Notes: generated from the sequence alone by a model not told the origin. A DNA stretch of 40,349 bases from Gammaproteobacteria bacterium (GCA_023383705.1 JAHDYM010000017.1:1-40349), one strand, 5' to 3'. Shown: positions 1 through 8,280, counted from the first letter of the stretch. Numbers and translations: made by a program.

Positions 1-416
1 TCGGCACGATTGCGCTGGCCGGCATCATCGTCAACAACAACATCGTGCTGATCGATACCTACAACAAGCTGACCGAGGCCGGCATGGAGGCGCGCGAGGC
101 CGTGCTGCGCACCTGTGCGCAGCGGCTGCGCCCGGTGTTGCTGACCAAGATCGTGATGATCCTCGGCCTGCTGCCGATGGCGCTCGGCATGAACATCGAC
201 TTCCTCGACCGGCACATCACCTTTGGCAGCCCGAGCGGCCAGTGGTGGGCCGAGATGGCCACGGTCATCATCGGTGGCCTGACCTTCGCCTCGATACTCA
301 CGCTGATACTGACCCCGAGCATCCTCATGATGCAGGCCAACCTCGGTCGCCGGTGGCAGCGGCGGCGCGCCGCTGCCGGCGATACCAGCCAGCGGCAGGC
401 GGATGTCGCCGGCTGA
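1..416 (+). CDS. RND efflux permease, C-terminal fragment
   Basis: This is the 3' end of an inner-membrane RND (AcrB/MexB-type) proton-driven efflux permease; the gene begins before the window. Reading in frame from base 3 gives a transmembrane stretch with the RND motif GIIVNNNIVLIDTYN, then RLRPVLLTKIVMILGLLPMA, then a last helix with TVIIGGLTFASILTLILTPS, which matches the last helices of the family. The loop ending in GSPSGQWW is typical of one RND subgroup. The stop is the TGA at 414-416. The next gene's first possible ATG (403) overlaps this end, so the two may be co-transcribed, although their functions are unrelated. The substrate cannot be told from this fragment. Confidence 0.9.
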   Translation, partial: GTIALAGIIVNNNIVLIDTYNKLTEAGMEAREAVLRTCAQRLRPVLLTKIVMILGLLPMALGMNIDFLDRHITFGSPSGQWWAEMATVIIGGLTFASILTLILTPSILMMQANLGRRWQRRRAAAGDTSQRQADVAG

Positions 417-1227
417 ACGCGGCACAGCCCGGCACGTGGCGCGGCTCATCACGCTGACGACGGACTTCGGCCTCAAGGGACCGTTCGTCGGAGTGATGAA
501 AGGCGCGATCCTGCGCCAGCTTCCGGAGGCCGTGATCGTCGACCTCACCCACGAGATCCCCGCACACTGGCCGATCGAGGCCGGCTTCTGGCTGGCCCGC
601 AGCTACCACCACTTCCCGGCCGGCACCGTGCATGTGGCGGTCGTGGATCCGGGCGTCGGCACGCGACGCAACATCATCGCCGGGGAGTTCGACGGACATC
701 TGTTCCTGGCGCCCGACAACGGCCTGTTGCAGCCCCTGTTGAGCCGGCCCGGCGCACGCTGCCACCGGCTCGCCGAAGACTGGCGTGCGCGGCAGGACTG
801 GCCCACACCGAGCAACACCTTCCATGGCCGTGACATCTTCGCGCCGCTGGCCGCGGGGCTGGCGGCAGGCCGCTTCGGCATCGGCGACATCGGCCCGCCG
901 GCGGGCGAACTCGTACCCTCGCTGCTCGAAGACCCGCTGTGCGGCGAACACGAGATCCGCGGCAGCGTGGTGGCCATCGACAATTTCGGCAACCTGATCA
1001 CCAACATCGAGGCCGGCCTGCTCGGCCGCCTGCGCAAGGCCGAAGTACTGGCCGGTGGCCGGCGCATGGGCCTGTGCCGGACCTACGGCGAGGCACGCCC
1101 GGGCGAGTTCCTGGCACTGGTCAATTCATTCGGCGTGCTGGAAATCGCCCGCGCCGAGGGCAACGCCGCCGATGGCCTCGGCCTTGGACGCGGCGCCCCG
1201 GTGACGGTCGTCAGCACCACCCGGTAG
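403..1227 (+). CDS. SAM hydroxide adenosyltransferase / chlorinase-fluorinase family protein (DUF62)
   Basis: 274 aa. Family members in bacteria usually hydrolyse S-adenosyl-L-methionine to adenosine and methionine; a few are halogenases. Visible family features are the N-terminal LTTDFGLKGPFVGVMKGAI, the VVDPGVGTRR block, FLAPDNGLL, FHGRDIFAPLAA, and a C-terminal SAM-binding domain with IDNFGNLITNI and VNSFGVLEIA. The start is uncertain: ATG 403 overlaps the upstream permease, while GTG 436 (in frame, eleven codons in) puts the start closer to the conserved TTDFG motif, as in most homologues. The stop codon TAG (1225-1227) lies exactly at the edge of a palindromic repeat (GTAGAAGCGG), so the gene end appears to have been set by repeat insertion. 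Hydrolase activity is likelier than halogenation, but this is inference. Confidence 0.88.
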   Translation: MSPAERGTARHVARLITLTTDFGLKGPFVGVMKGAILRQLPEAVIVDLTHEIPAHWPIEAGFWLARSYHHFPAGTVHVAVVDPGVGTRRNIIAGEFDGHLFLAPDNGLLQPLLSRPGARCHRLAEDWRARQDWPTPSNTFHGRDIFAPLAAGLAAGRFGIGDIGPPAGELVPSLLEDPLCGEHEIRGSVVAIDNFGNLITNIEAGLLGRLRKAEVLAGGRRMGLCRTYGEARPGEFLALVNSFGVLEIARAEGNAADGLGLGRGAPVTVVSTTR

Positions 1228-1295
1228 AAGCGGCCTGTAGGAGCGCCTTCAGGCGCGACTGGTTGTTGGAATCGCGGCTGAAGCCGCTCCTGCAG
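1224..1295. repeat. REPIN-like inverted repeat pair between two convergent genes
   Basis: The left part is a degenerate half arm (GTAGAAGCGGCC). It is followed by a full arm of type B, core AGGAGCGCCTTCAGGCGC (1237-1260), a short spacer, and an inverted full arm of type A, core GCGGCTGAAGCCGCTCC (1271-1295). The left edge supplies the stop codon of the SAM hydrolase-like gene. The right side is coding sequence for the last residues of glnS, and the B arm supplies the glnS stop (TGA). Each arm can fold into a hairpin, so the element may also act as a two-way terminator or mRNA 3' end. Confidence 0.85.
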
Positions 1296-2994
1296 CTTCT
1301 TCGAGCCTGGCCCAGGAGTCCCTGAGCGTCACGATGCGGTTGTAGACCGGCCGTGCCGCGCCGTGATCGACGCTGTCGGCCACGAAGTAGCCGAGCCGCT
1401 CGAACTGCAGCACCGCGCCCGGCGCGATCGTGCGCAGCGCCGGCTCCAGCTGGCAGCCAGTGAGGACCTGCAGCGAAGCCGGATTGAGGAAGGTCTTGAA
1501 GTCCTGGTCGTCGCCACCGGCATCCGGTCGCGGCACGCTGAACAGGCGGTCGTAGAGCCGCACTTCCGCCGGCAGCGCATGCACCGCACTGACCCAGTGG
1601 ATGGTGCCCTTCACCTTGCGCTCGGCGCCGCTCAGGCCGCTGCGCGTCTCCGGATCAACGGTGCAGTGCACTTCCGTCAGCTGCCCGGCCGCGTCCTTGA
1701 TGACATCCACGCACTTGATGATGTAGCCGTAGCGCAGCCGCACCTCGCCACCCGGCTGCAGCCGGAAAAACTTCTTCGGCGGATTCTCGGCAAAGTCGTC
1801 CTGCTCGATCCAGAGTTCGCGACCGAAGGGGATCTCCCGCTCGCCAAGCTCGGGCTGGTCGGGGTGATTCGCCCCGCGCAGCATCTCGGTCCGGCCTTCA
1901 GGCCAGTTGATCAGCACCACCTTGAGCGGATTCAGCACGGCCATCGCCCGCGGCGCACGCACATTGAGGTCCTCGCGCACGCAGTTTTCCAGCAGGCTCA
2001 TCTGGATCAGGTGCTCCTTCTTGGTCACGCCGGTGCGCTGCACGAAGTCGCGCAGCGCAGCCGGCGGATAGCCACGTCGGCGCATGCCGGCGATGGTCGG
2101 CATGCGCGGATCGTCCCAGCCCGACACATGGCCGAGGGTGATCAGCTCGGCGAGCTTGCGCTTGCTGGTCACCGTGAACGCCAGGTTGAGCCGCGAGAAC
2201 TCGATCTGCCGGGGCCTGGCCGGCAGCGTCAGCTGGGCGAGCAGCCACTCGTACAGTGGCCGGTGATCCTCGAACTCCAGCGTGCACAGCGAATGGCTGA
2301 TGCCTTCCAGCGCATCGGAAATCGTGTGTGCAAAGTCGTACATCGGGTAGATGCACCAGGCATCACCGGTGCGCTGATGGACGGCCCGGCGGATCCGGTA
2401 GAGCACCGGGTCGCGCAGGTTGATGTTCGGCGAGGCCATGTCGATCTTCGCGCGCAGCACGTGCTCGCCGTCGGCAAACTCGCCCTTGCGCATGCGTGCG
2501 AACAGATCGAGGTTCTCGGCAACGCTGCGGCTGCGGTGCGGACTCTCGCGTCCCGGCGCCTTCAGCGTGCCGCGGTACTCGCGGATCTGTTCGGCACTGA
2601 GGCTGTCCACATAGGCCTTGCCGGCCTCGATCAACTGCAGGGCGCAGGCATGGATCTGCGCAAAGTAGTCCGAGGCATGCGTCAGCCGGTCGGCCCAGTC
2701 GAAGCCCAGCCAGCGCACGCTGTCGATGATCGAATCCACATAGGCCTGGTCTTCCTTGAGCGGATTGGTGTCGTCGAGGCGCAGGAAGCAGCGCCCGCCG
2801 GTCTCGGCGGCGATGCCGAAGTTCAGGCAAATCGACTTGGCATGGCCGATATGCAGGTAGCCGTTGGGCTCCGGCGGGAAGCGCGTCACGATCTCGCGGT
2901 GACGCCGGCTGGCCAGGTCATCGGCCACTATCTGGCGGATGAAATCGCGGCCCGGCGCTTCTGCTGCGCCGCTCGTCTCATTGTCATGGTTCAT
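1249..2994 (-). CDS. glnS: Glutaminyl-tRNA synthetase
   Basis: Class I aminoacyl-tRNA synthetase that charges tRNA-Gln in the cytoplasm. The sequence follows E. coli GlnRS almost throughout: [19 protein letters not shown] (HIGH motif), [29 protein letters not shown], then a KMSKS-type loop reading TSKRKL, and the C-terminal anticodon-binding beta barrels ending [18 protein letters not shown]. coli GlnRS stops at about this point. Here some 15 residues follow ([15 protein letters not shown]), encoded by a palindromic repeat that also provides the TGA stop. ATG 2994 (MNHDNETSG) is chosen because it gives an N-terminus of the normal length; an in-frame ATG at 3021 would add nine residues. Convergent with the gene upstream of it on the map. 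Confidence 0.96.
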   Translation of the reverse strand: MNHDNETSGAAEAPGRDFIRQIVADDLASRRHREIVTRFPPEPNGYLHIGHAKSICLNFGIAAETGGRCFLRLDDTNPLKEDQAYVDSIIDSVRWLGFDWADRLTHASDYFAQIHACALQLIEAGKAYVDSLSAEQIREYRGTLKAPGRESPHRSRSVAENLDLFARMRKGEFADGEHVLRAKIDMASPNINLRDPVLYRIRRAVHQRTGDAWCIYPMYDFAHTISDALEGISHSLCTLEFEDHRPLYEWLLAQLTLPARPRQIEFSRLNLAFTVTSKRKLAELITLGHVSGWDDPRMPTIAGMRRRGYPPAALRDFVQRTGVTKKEHLIQMSLLENCVREDLNVRAPRAMAVLNPLKVVLINWPEGRTEMLRGANHPDQPELGEREIPFGRELWIEQDDFAENPPKKFFRLQPGGEVRLRYGYIIKCVDVIKDAAGQLTEVHCTVDPETRSGLSGAERKVKGTIHWVSAVHALPAEVRLYDRLFSVPRPDAGGDDQDFKTFLNPASLQVLTGCQLEPALRTIAPGAVLQFERLGYFVADSVDHGAARPVYNRIVTLRDSWARLEEAAGAASAAIPTTSRA

Positions 2995-3027
2995 GCGTGA
3001 AGTACTGCACAGATCAGCCATCGGGAG

Positions 3028-3057
3028 TTGGGTCGGGCCGGGAAAGCCCGCTATAGT
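3028..3057 (+). promoter_or_regulatory. Possible sigma-70 promoter
   Basis: TTGGGT (3028-3033) and TATAGT (3052-3057) are separated by 18 bp, in the gap between divergent glnS and the small unknown gene starting at 3106. The match is fair, not perfect; assigned by eye. Confidence 0.4.
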
Positions 3058-3105
3058 TTTATCGTTACATGTTGATTGTACATAAGTTTTTCAGGTGAGC
3101 ACTGC

Positions 3106-3504
3106 ATGCGTCCGGTACCGGATCGATTCTTCGCCGCTGTCCGCGCCTTGACTGCCGACATGCCGGCCAAGCAACGGCTGATCACGGCCTACGTCGACCA
3201 CCTCGAGACCCTGCACCCGGAAGACATCCCCGAGTCCATCCGCCCGCGCTTCGAGTCGCTGCGCAAGGCCATGAACAGCGTACCGCCGACCGAACGCGAA
3301 ACCGCCGTGCAGGTATCCGTGCGCAAGATGTCGCCGGCCGATGCGGGCCGCTACACCCTGTCGATACTGGTGATGTTCGCCGAACTCGTCCGCGTCAGGA
3401 ATACCGGTGAGCGCCTGAACAGCAGCGACTCGCCGCCAACCGGCGCCTTTGCCCGCAGCAGCAACAACATCCGCGTGCCGAGCTTCCTGGCGCGTTCGTC
3501 GTAG
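3106..3504 (+). CDS. Small conserved-looking protein of unknown function
   Basis: 132 aa, not recognised. The start ATG at 3106 is preferred over an in-frame ATG at 3076 because AGGTGAG lies about 8 nt upstream. The product is soluble, with no signal peptide or membrane segment. It is helical and charged in its first 100 residues (an arginine-rich region, SIRPRFESLRKAMN, then TERETAVQVSVRKMSPADA), followed by a hydrophobic helix (YTLSILVMFAELV) and a Ser/Asn-rich tail. It is divergent from glnS. The stop TAG (3502-3504) is formed by the first bases of the palindromic repeat cluster, so the original C-terminus may have been different. Function unknown. Confidence 0.75.
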   Translation: MRPVPDRFFAAVRALTADMPAKQRLITAYVDHLETLHPEDIPESIRPRFESLRKAMNSVPPTERETAVQVSVRKMSPADAGRYTLSILVMFAELVRVRNTGERLNSSDSPPTGAFARSSNNIRVPSFLARSS

Positions 3505-3652
3505 GAGCGGCTCGTAGGAGCGGCTTCAGCCGCGATCTTAACGCAGGAGCGGCTTCAGCCGCGATCTTGACGTAGGAGCGGCTTCAGCCGCGATCTTAAA
3601 CCAGTCGCGCCTGAAGGCGCTCCTACCAGGCGCTCCTACCAGGCGCTGCTAC
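3501..3652. repeat. Cluster of palindromic repeats (three direct arms, one inverted arm, half arms)
   Basis: A half arm GTAGGAGCGGC is followed by three direct copies of the type A arm (core AGGAGCGGCTTCAGCCGC) spaced by CTTAAC/CTTGAC-type linkers. Then comes one inverted type B arm (core GCGCCTGAAGGCGCTCC) and two inverted half arms (GGCGCTCCTACCA, GGCGCTGCTACC). This is the reverse-complement orientation of the pairs at 1224-1295 and 28148-28233. The cluster fills the whole gap between two convergent genes, and both take their TAG stop from its edges (3502-3504 on plus, 3651-3649 on minus). Confidence 0.9.
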
Positions 3653-5238
3653 CCGAAACCCAGCCCGCCGGGATTCAGCAGACCGTCCGGATCCAGCAGG
3701 GCCTTGAGCTGGCGGACCAGCGTGCCGGTCTCCGGCTTGCGGCTCTCCAGCCAGGGATAATCCTTGCCGATCTGCAGATGGCTGGCGCCGTTGCGGCTGC
3801 AGAGTTCCTGGATACGCTCCTTGAGTTCATCGACCAGGGCCCGGCCAGCCGGGTTGGCGGCATGCTCCGGCACGTTCGGCAGCAGCGCCGCCGGGTACAC
3901 CCGCCGGTGATAGATGCTGCGCTCGTCCTCCCACAGGAAGGTCGGCTCGTAGATGAAGGCGTTGGTGCTGAAGGTCATCAGCATGCGCGTCAGCTGCACC
4001 CGGTGCTGGCGCATCCGGTCACGGTACTCGAGCAGCAGGGCCTCGAAATCGGCATGGTGCTTCAGCACCGCCGAGAACGGCAGGATGCCGTGGGTCGGTT
4101 TCCAGCGCTCGCCGTTCGGGCCGAGGATCGGCGTGAGCTGCATGAAGGGATTGGCGTTGAAGTAAACCGGTATCGAGTTCGCCACCTCGGCGCCGTACTG
4201 CGCGGCAATCGCGCGCACGCAGGCCAGCTTCAGCCGCGCCTCGGCATTGGTCAGCCCCTCGGTGCCGAAGTGTGCGGAATACACCGCCTTGCGCAGGAAG
4301 TTGCGCCCTGCCAGCCCCATCTTCGCCACCTGCAGCGCGCCGTCGAGCGGATTGCGCGCCGAGAAAAACACCGAGCGCGCCGCATCGAAGGGATTGGCCG
4401 AAGCCATCTGCGTCAGCGCGGTCTTCTGCTGGCGCGGATCGAGTCCGAAGTTCTGCGCCACCACGCCGAGGCGCGCGGTTTCCATCAGGGCGCGCAGGCA
4501 GCTCTCGCCATCCGGGAAGCCGAAGGAACAGCCGGCAAAGCCCTCCGGCTTCTTCATCAGCCGCAGCGTGATGCGCGCCTTCACGCCCAGCGTGCCGGCA
4601 TCGCCCACGAACAGCCCGGCGAGATCCGGCCCGTAATAGCGGAAAAACGGCAGGCTGTTCGCACCACCGCCGGAACCGGTGGACAGCATCTCGCCATTGG
4701 CCAGGATCACGTCCATGCACAGCAGTGAATCGGCCGAGACCCCGTAAAGCCCGGAACCGTAGTTCACCGCCTGGTGCGACATCCCGCCGCCGACCGTCGC
4801 CACCAGCCCCGAGAACGGCCCCCACATCGGCGTGCGTAGACCGCGTGGCGCCAGCGCCTCGTACAGCTGCGCCCAGGTCACGCCCGGCTCGACGGTGACG
4901 TAGAGGTCCTCCGCATTGATGTCGATGCGCGTCAGCCGCGACATGTCGAGCGTCAGGGTACCTGGCCGAATGGGCAGGTAGGCGTTGGTGTACGAGGCCC
5001 CGCCGCCCCGGACCACGGTCGGGATCCTGTGCCGGGCACAGAGCCGCATGACTTCCTGCAACTCGGTGACGCTGCCCGGCGTGACCACCGCGGCCGCCAG
5101 CACATCGGCCTGGCGGAACACGTCGGTCGAGAAAAACACCCGCGACTCGTCGTCGGTATGGAGGTGATCCTTGCCGACAATGCCGGCAAGGCCAGCGAGG
5201 AGATCGCCGGCAAGCACCGACGTCGGGAGATTGCTCAT
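3649..5238 (-). CDS. FAD-linked oxidase (GlcD / vanillyl-alcohol oxidase superfamily)
   Basis: 529 aa flavoprotein. The N-terminal FAD-binding PCMH domain shows PTVVRGGGASYTNAYLP and VTVEPGVTWAQLYEAL, then GPFSGLVATVGGGMSHQAVNYGSG and a glycine-rich FVGDAGTLGVKARITLRL. The C-terminal half is the cap/FAD-oxidase C domain and ends in LLDPDGLLNPGGLGFG, typical of the GlcD/VAO group. It probably oxidises an alpha-hydroxy acid, alcohol or sugar-like substrate; the substrate is not evident. It lies 18 nt downstream of the WecG-like gene on the same strand, so a link to polysaccharide synthesis is possible. The stop TAG falls at the edge of the repeat cluster. Start: ATG 5238. Confidence 0.88.
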   Translation of the reverse strand: MSNLPTSVLAGDLLAGLAGIVGKDHLHTDDESRVFFSTDVFRQADVLAAAVVTPGSVTELQEVMRLCARHRIPTVVRGGGASYTNAYLPIRPGTLTLDMSRLTRIDINAEDLYVTVEPGVTWAQLYEALAPRGLRTPMWGPFSGLVATVGGGMSHQAVNYGSGLYGVSADSLLCMDVILANGEMLSTGSGGGANSLPFFRYYGPDLAGLFVGDAGTLGVKARITLRLMKKPEGFAGCSFGFPDGESCLRALMETARLGVVAQNFGLDPRQQKTALTQMASANPFDAARSVFFSARNPLDGALQVAKMGLAGRNFLRKAVYSAHFGTEGLTNAEARLKLACVRAIAAQYGAEVANSIPVYFNANPFMQLTPILGPNGERWKPTHGILPFSAVLKHHADFEALLLEYRDRMRQHRVQLTRMLMTFSTNAFIYEPTFLWEDERSIYHRRVYPAALLPNVPEHAANPAGRALVDELKERIQELCSRNGASHLQIGKDYPWLESRKPETGTLVRQLKALLDPDGLLNPGGLGFG

Positions 5239-5256
5239 GAGTCTGTACCGGCAGCG

Positions 5257-6003
5257 TCAGGGACGGCTGGACAGCTTGGCACGAAACACGGCGAGGGTGA
5301 ACTGCGGCAAGACCACCTGACGGAGCGCACGCCTCGGCTCGGTGATCAGGCGATAGAACCATTCGAGATTCGCGTTGCGGAACAGGGCGGGCGCACGGCG
5401 CACGCGGCCGGCGATCACATCGAAAGTACCCCCGACCCCCTGGCACACGCGTACGTGATGCAAACGTGGCAGGTACTTTTCCATCCACAGTTCCTGCTTT
5501 GGACTGCCGAGCGCGACAAACAGGATCTGCGCCCCGGACATGTCGATGGCCTCGATGAGGCGCGGCATCCCGGCCTCATCCACGTAGCCATCGTGATGGC
5601 CAACGATCTGTATGCCGGGATACTGGGCCCGGAGTTTCACGACTGCCTGGTCGTTGACTTCGCGGCTGGCACCGAACAGGAAGACCTTGTAGCCGCGCTC
5701 TGCCGCCCGCGCACAGATCGCGGGCATCAGCTCGGAACCGGGTACCCGCGCGATCCGCTCGCCCCACAGCGTACGTACCGCATAAACGACGCCGATGCCA
5801 TCCGGGATCAGCAGGCCTGCATCATTGAGGGCGCGGCTCAACACCGGGTCATTCTGGGCCTTCATGACCTTTTCGGGATTTACCGCCAGGATGGTCCGCG
5901 GCTGGTCCCCGGCGACCATATCGTCGACTGCCGACAGCGCCCGGTCCATGTCCACACAATCGACAGGGACTCCCAGCACGGTGACTCGCCGCGGTGAAGT
6001 CAT
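5257..6003 (-). CDS. WecG/TagA/CpsF-family glycosyltransferase (GT26)
   Basis: 248 aa from ATG 6003 (a TTG at 6009 would add two residues). The family transfers N-acetylmannosamine(uronic acid) or related sugars to lipid-linked GlcNAc at the inner face of the membrane. Family signatures are present: ILAVNPEKVMKAQ, the catalytic-region LIPDGIGVVYAVR, a Rossmann-like KVFLFGASREV, ILFVALGSPKQELWMEKYL, and a basic C-terminal tail ending FYRLITEPRRALRQVVLPQF, a probable membrane-binding segment. No signal peptide. It would most likely add the second sugar of the repeat unit. It is divergent from the acyltransferase loci and leads into the FAD oxidase gene. Confidence 0.92.
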   Translation of the reverse strand: MTSPRRVTVLGVPVDCVDMDRALSAVDDMVAGDQPRTILAVNPEKVMKAQNDPVLSRALNDAGLLIPDGIGVVYAVRTLWGERIARVPGSELMPAICARAAERGYKVFLFGASREVNDQAVVKLRAQYPGIQIVGHHDGYVDEAGMPRLIEAIDMSGAQILFVALGSPKQELWMEKYLPRLHHVRVCQGVGGTFDVIAGRVRRAPALFRNANLEWFYRLITEPRRALRQVVLPQFTLAVFRAKLSSRP

Positions 6004-6090
6004 CGGCAATCAGACCCCTGCCACCACGAGCAACAGGCTGTATACGTTATGGCACATATTCGACCACTCGCCCGGCAGTATCCGGACTCC

Positions 6091-6180
6091 CCACGGGTCC
6101 GATAATACGACCAGCCCGGCCCGGGGAATAGTTACCGGAATATCAGGTTTGAACGTGCGATGATTGACGGGCATGGATTA
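6091..6180 (+). repeat. Duplicated 5' leader, copy 1
   Basis: 90 bp that recur at 8191-8280 with about eight substitutions. The copies are exactly 2,100 bp apart, and each lies directly before an acyltransferase gene. The core includes an imperfect dyad (ACCGGAATATCAGGT, symmetric as ACC-N-GA-N3-TC-N-GGT), which may be an operator. Relative to copy 2 the start codon equivalent (8267) is ACG here (6167), so the homologous start is lost. An ATG at 6173 opens only a 16-codon ORF that overlaps the real start at 6198. Confidence 0.85.
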
Positions 6181-6197
6181 CTCCCAGAGCGACAACG

Positions 6198-6962
6198 ATG
6201 CAGCAGTACCGTCCGGATATTGATGGCCTGAGGGCCATCGCTGTATCGGCAGTCGTATTGTTCCACGCCTTCCCCGAGCTGGTTCCCGGCGGTTACGTCG
6301 GCGTGGACGTCTTCTTTGTCATCTCCGGCTACCTGATCACCGGCATCCTGCTCGGCGAAATTGCCCAGAACCGATTCTCGGTGCTGCGCTTCTATATCCG
6401 TCGGGCCCGGCGCCTTTTTCCCGCTCTTTCCGTGGTACTGCTCGCCGTGCTGCTGTTTGGCTGGCTCTGCCTGCTGCCCCTGGAGTTCGAACTGCTGGGC
6501 AAACACGTGCTGGCTGGCGCGGCTTTTGTATCGAACATCGTCCTGTGGCGTGAAGTCGGTTACTTTGATGTCAGTTCGGAACTGAAACCCCTGCTGCACC
6601 TCTGGTCGCTGGGTATCGAAGAGCAGTTCTACCTGATCTGGCCCCTGGTCGTCTTCGTGATCGCGCGTTGGGGACGCACTTTCCTGTATGTAACCACAGG
6701 ACTTATAACTGCCTCCTTTGCACTGAACGTTTACTGGACCGGGAGCCTGCCAACGCTGGCCTTTTATCTGCCGGTAACCCGTTTCTGGGAACTACTGGTC
6801 GGCGGCATGCTGGCCTGGCTGGCGATCCAACGCACCCGACAGCCTGTCGGCAACGCAGGCACGGCACTGCAGTGGCATACACATGCACTTTCAATGCTCG
6901 GGTTGCTGTTGATCGGATTTTCCGTGTTCGCGTTCAATCGGCAAACGCAGTTCCCCGGCTGA
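6198..6962 (+). CDS. N-terminal half of split acyltransferase
   Basis: 254 aa encoding the first membrane helices and the catalytic His of the acyltransferase-3 fold (in VVLFHAF). ATG 6198 gives the family's usual start MQQYRPDIDGLRA. It ends at the premature TGA within the membrane domain, before the last helices, so on its own it is unlikely to be active. Confidence 0.6.
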   Translation: MQQYRPDIDGLRAIAVSAVVLFHAFPELVPGGYVGVDVFFVISGYLITGILLGEIAQNRFSVLRFYIRRARRLFPALSVVLLAVLLFGWLCLLPLEFELLGKHVLAGAAFVSNIVLWREVGYFDVSSELKPLLHLWSLGIEEQFYLIWPLVVFVIARWGRTFLYVTTGLITASFALNVYWTGSLPTLAFYLPVTRFWELLVGGMLAWLAIQRTRQPVGNAGTALQWHTHALSMLGLLLIGFSVFAFNRQTQFPG

Positions 6963-6995
6963 GCGGCCGTCCTGCCTGTCGCTGGCACAGCATTC

Positions 6996-8138
6996 ATGAT
7001 TGCAGCCGGGCCAACCGCGCCACTCAACAGAACGCTTCTGTCCAGCCGGCTGGCTGTGGGAATCGGCTTGATCAGTTATCCACTCTATCTGTGGCACTGG
7101 CCCCTGTTTGCCTTCTCGCGAATATTGCTCGACAAGCCCATGTCAGTGGCGGTCGGTGCCGGCCTGTCACTGCTGGCAGTCGCACTCGCGTGGCTGACAT
7201 GGCGCTATATCGAGCGCCCATTCAGGGCGTCGAAACCAATCAACGTTGCTGCCCGTGACGCAGCCTGGCTATGGACCGCGACAATCGTTCTTGGCCTGTG
7301 CGGACTCACGGCATGGATGACATGGCTTGCACCGCGTTCTGCCAGCTCACCTCCCGTGCGACTCGTGGCTGCAGCTCAAACAGACTGGCGCGATATCGAC
7401 AACATTGAACTGGAGGGTGACCGCAAGGAACGCATCTTGTTCTTTGGCGACAGCCACATGCAGCAGTACCTGCCGCGCATAGAAGCAATCATGAAAAACC
7501 ACCAGGCGCCGGTATACAGCGTGTTTTTCAGGACAAGGGGCGGCTGTGCACCTCTCGCGGGAATCGAGCGCCACAGCACTGCCTGCAATCAGCTCGTCAC
7601 GGAAACATTCGCGGAAGCGATGGACCCAACAGTCACGACAGTAGTCATCGCTGCATCATGGTATGGCTTTTCAACACGTGATGACTATTACCGGGTTAGC
7701 GATCCGGACAAACAGCCAATCGCACCATTCGCACCTGAAAATGACTGGATCTTCGAACACTGGGAGGACCGACTGCGCAAACTGAAGCAGGCTGGCAAGC
7801 ACGTGGTAGTAGTCGGATCGAGCCCGCGGGGACCGCTCGCTGATCCCATGCGAAGAATTGACCGACGGTGGTTCAGCTGGCAGGAGGCCCGAATTGCACC
7901 GATAAGCCGCGATGAACTTTACAGGACCGTCGCCGATGTCGACACGCGGATCCGGCAGGCAGCAGTGAGCGCCGGGGCTGAATTCATCGACCCGTTTGAC
8001 TGGCTGTGTGACGCCCGGACCTGCAACGTCGTCGATGGCAGAGGATGGCCTTTGTACAAGGACAAGACCCATCTGCGCGCATCGTTTGTTGCCGACAGAC
8101 TGGCTTTGCTCGATCGATACGTCTACGTCAGCAATTGA
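6996..8138 (+). CDS. C-terminal half of split acyltransferase (last helices plus SGNH domain)
   Basis: 380 aa if translation restarts at ATG 6996, eleven codons after the premature stop; no good ribosome binding site is visible. It would carry the final membrane helices and the whole periplasmic SGNH domain with GDSH and D-x-x-H motifs. Separate expression is possible but not shown by the sequence. Confidence 0.5.
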   Translation: MIAAGPTAPLNRTLLSSRLAVGIGLISYPLYLWHWPLFAFSRILLDKPMSVAVGAGLSLLAVALAWLTWRYIERPFRASKPINVAARDAAWLWTATIVLGLCGLTAWMTWLAPRSASSPPVRLVAAAQTDWRDIDNIELEGDRKERILFFGDSHMQQYLPRIEAIMKNHQAPVYSVFFRTRGGCAPLAGIERHSTACNQLVTETFAEAMDPTVTTVVIAASWYGFSTRDDYYRVSDPDKQPIAPFAPENDWIFEHWEDRLRKLKQAGKHVVVVGSSPRGPLADPMRRIDRRWFSWQEARIAPISRDELYRTVADVDTRIRQAAVSAGAEFIDPFDWLCDARTCNVVDGRGWPLYKDKTHLRASFVADRLALLDRYVYVSN

Positions 8139-8190
8139 CAGCACAGGCAGCAACTGTCTCACCTTGGCGACAACATGTTTTCGAGATTTC

Positions 8191-8280
8191 CCACGGGCCC
8201 GACAATACGACCAGCCCGGCCCGGGGAACAGTTGCCGGAATATCAGGTTTGAACGTGGGATGATCGATGGGCACGGATTA
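8191..8280 (+). repeat. Duplicated 5' leader, copy 2
   Basis: About 91% identical to 6091-6180. It runs through the ATG at 8267 into the first codons of the second acyltransferase, so it carries a promoter/5' UTR and translation start rather than a random repeat. The dyad is slightly weaker here (GCCGGAATATCAGGT). Confidence 0.85.

Larger units (their letters stand above)
6198..8138 (+). pseudogene. OafA-type acyltransferase with SGNH domain, interrupted by an in-frame TGA
   Basis: The reading frame is continuous over 646 codons apart from one TGA at 6960-6962. The N-terminal acyltransferase-3 domain has MQQYRPDIDGLRAIAV, LFHAFPELVPGGYVGVDVFF, FVISGYLITGILL, RRARRLFPAL and LHLWSLGIEEQFYLIWPL. 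After the stop it resumes with the last membrane helices (SYPLYLWHWPLFAFSR, TWRYIERPFR). A C-terminal SGNH hydrolase-like domain follows, with FFGDSH near codon 416 and DKTHLR near codon 621. Family members usually have Trp after Pro-Gly here (…FPGW…), so TGG to TGA is the simple explanation. The intact enzyme would O-acylate polysaccharide or lipid-linked sugars across the inner membrane. It could be a true null, an assembly error, or two separately translated halves. Confidence 0.82.

Noticed and set aside
1363..3000. Long plus-strand open frame of 545 codons
   Set aside because: It lies exactly antisense to glnS, whose motifs are unmistakable; its composition is a mirror effect of high GC.
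3501..3652. CRISPR array (regular 23-bp repeats with short gaps)
   Set aside because: The gaps are only about 6 bp and nearly identical, one arm is inverted, the same arms occur singly elsewhere, and there are no cas genes. It is a palindromic repeat cluster.
4220..4245. Another copy of the palindromic repeat (CTTCAGCCGCG in the FAD oxidase gene)
   Set aside because: Only the central 11 bases match; the flanks encode ordinary conserved residues, so it is chance.
5029..5997. Plus-strand open frame of 322 codons
   Set aside because: It is antisense to the WecG-like gene and the start of the FAD oxidase gene; it has no family features of its own.
6053..6070. Sigma-54-type promoter (TGGCAC followed by a spacer)
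   Set aside because: The -24 half TGGCAC is present but the -12 half lacks the needed GC at the right distance.
6198..8138. Frameshift between the two acyltransferase halves
   Set aside because: Both halves are in the same frame, and the sequence between them continues the family pattern; only a single stop codon separates them.
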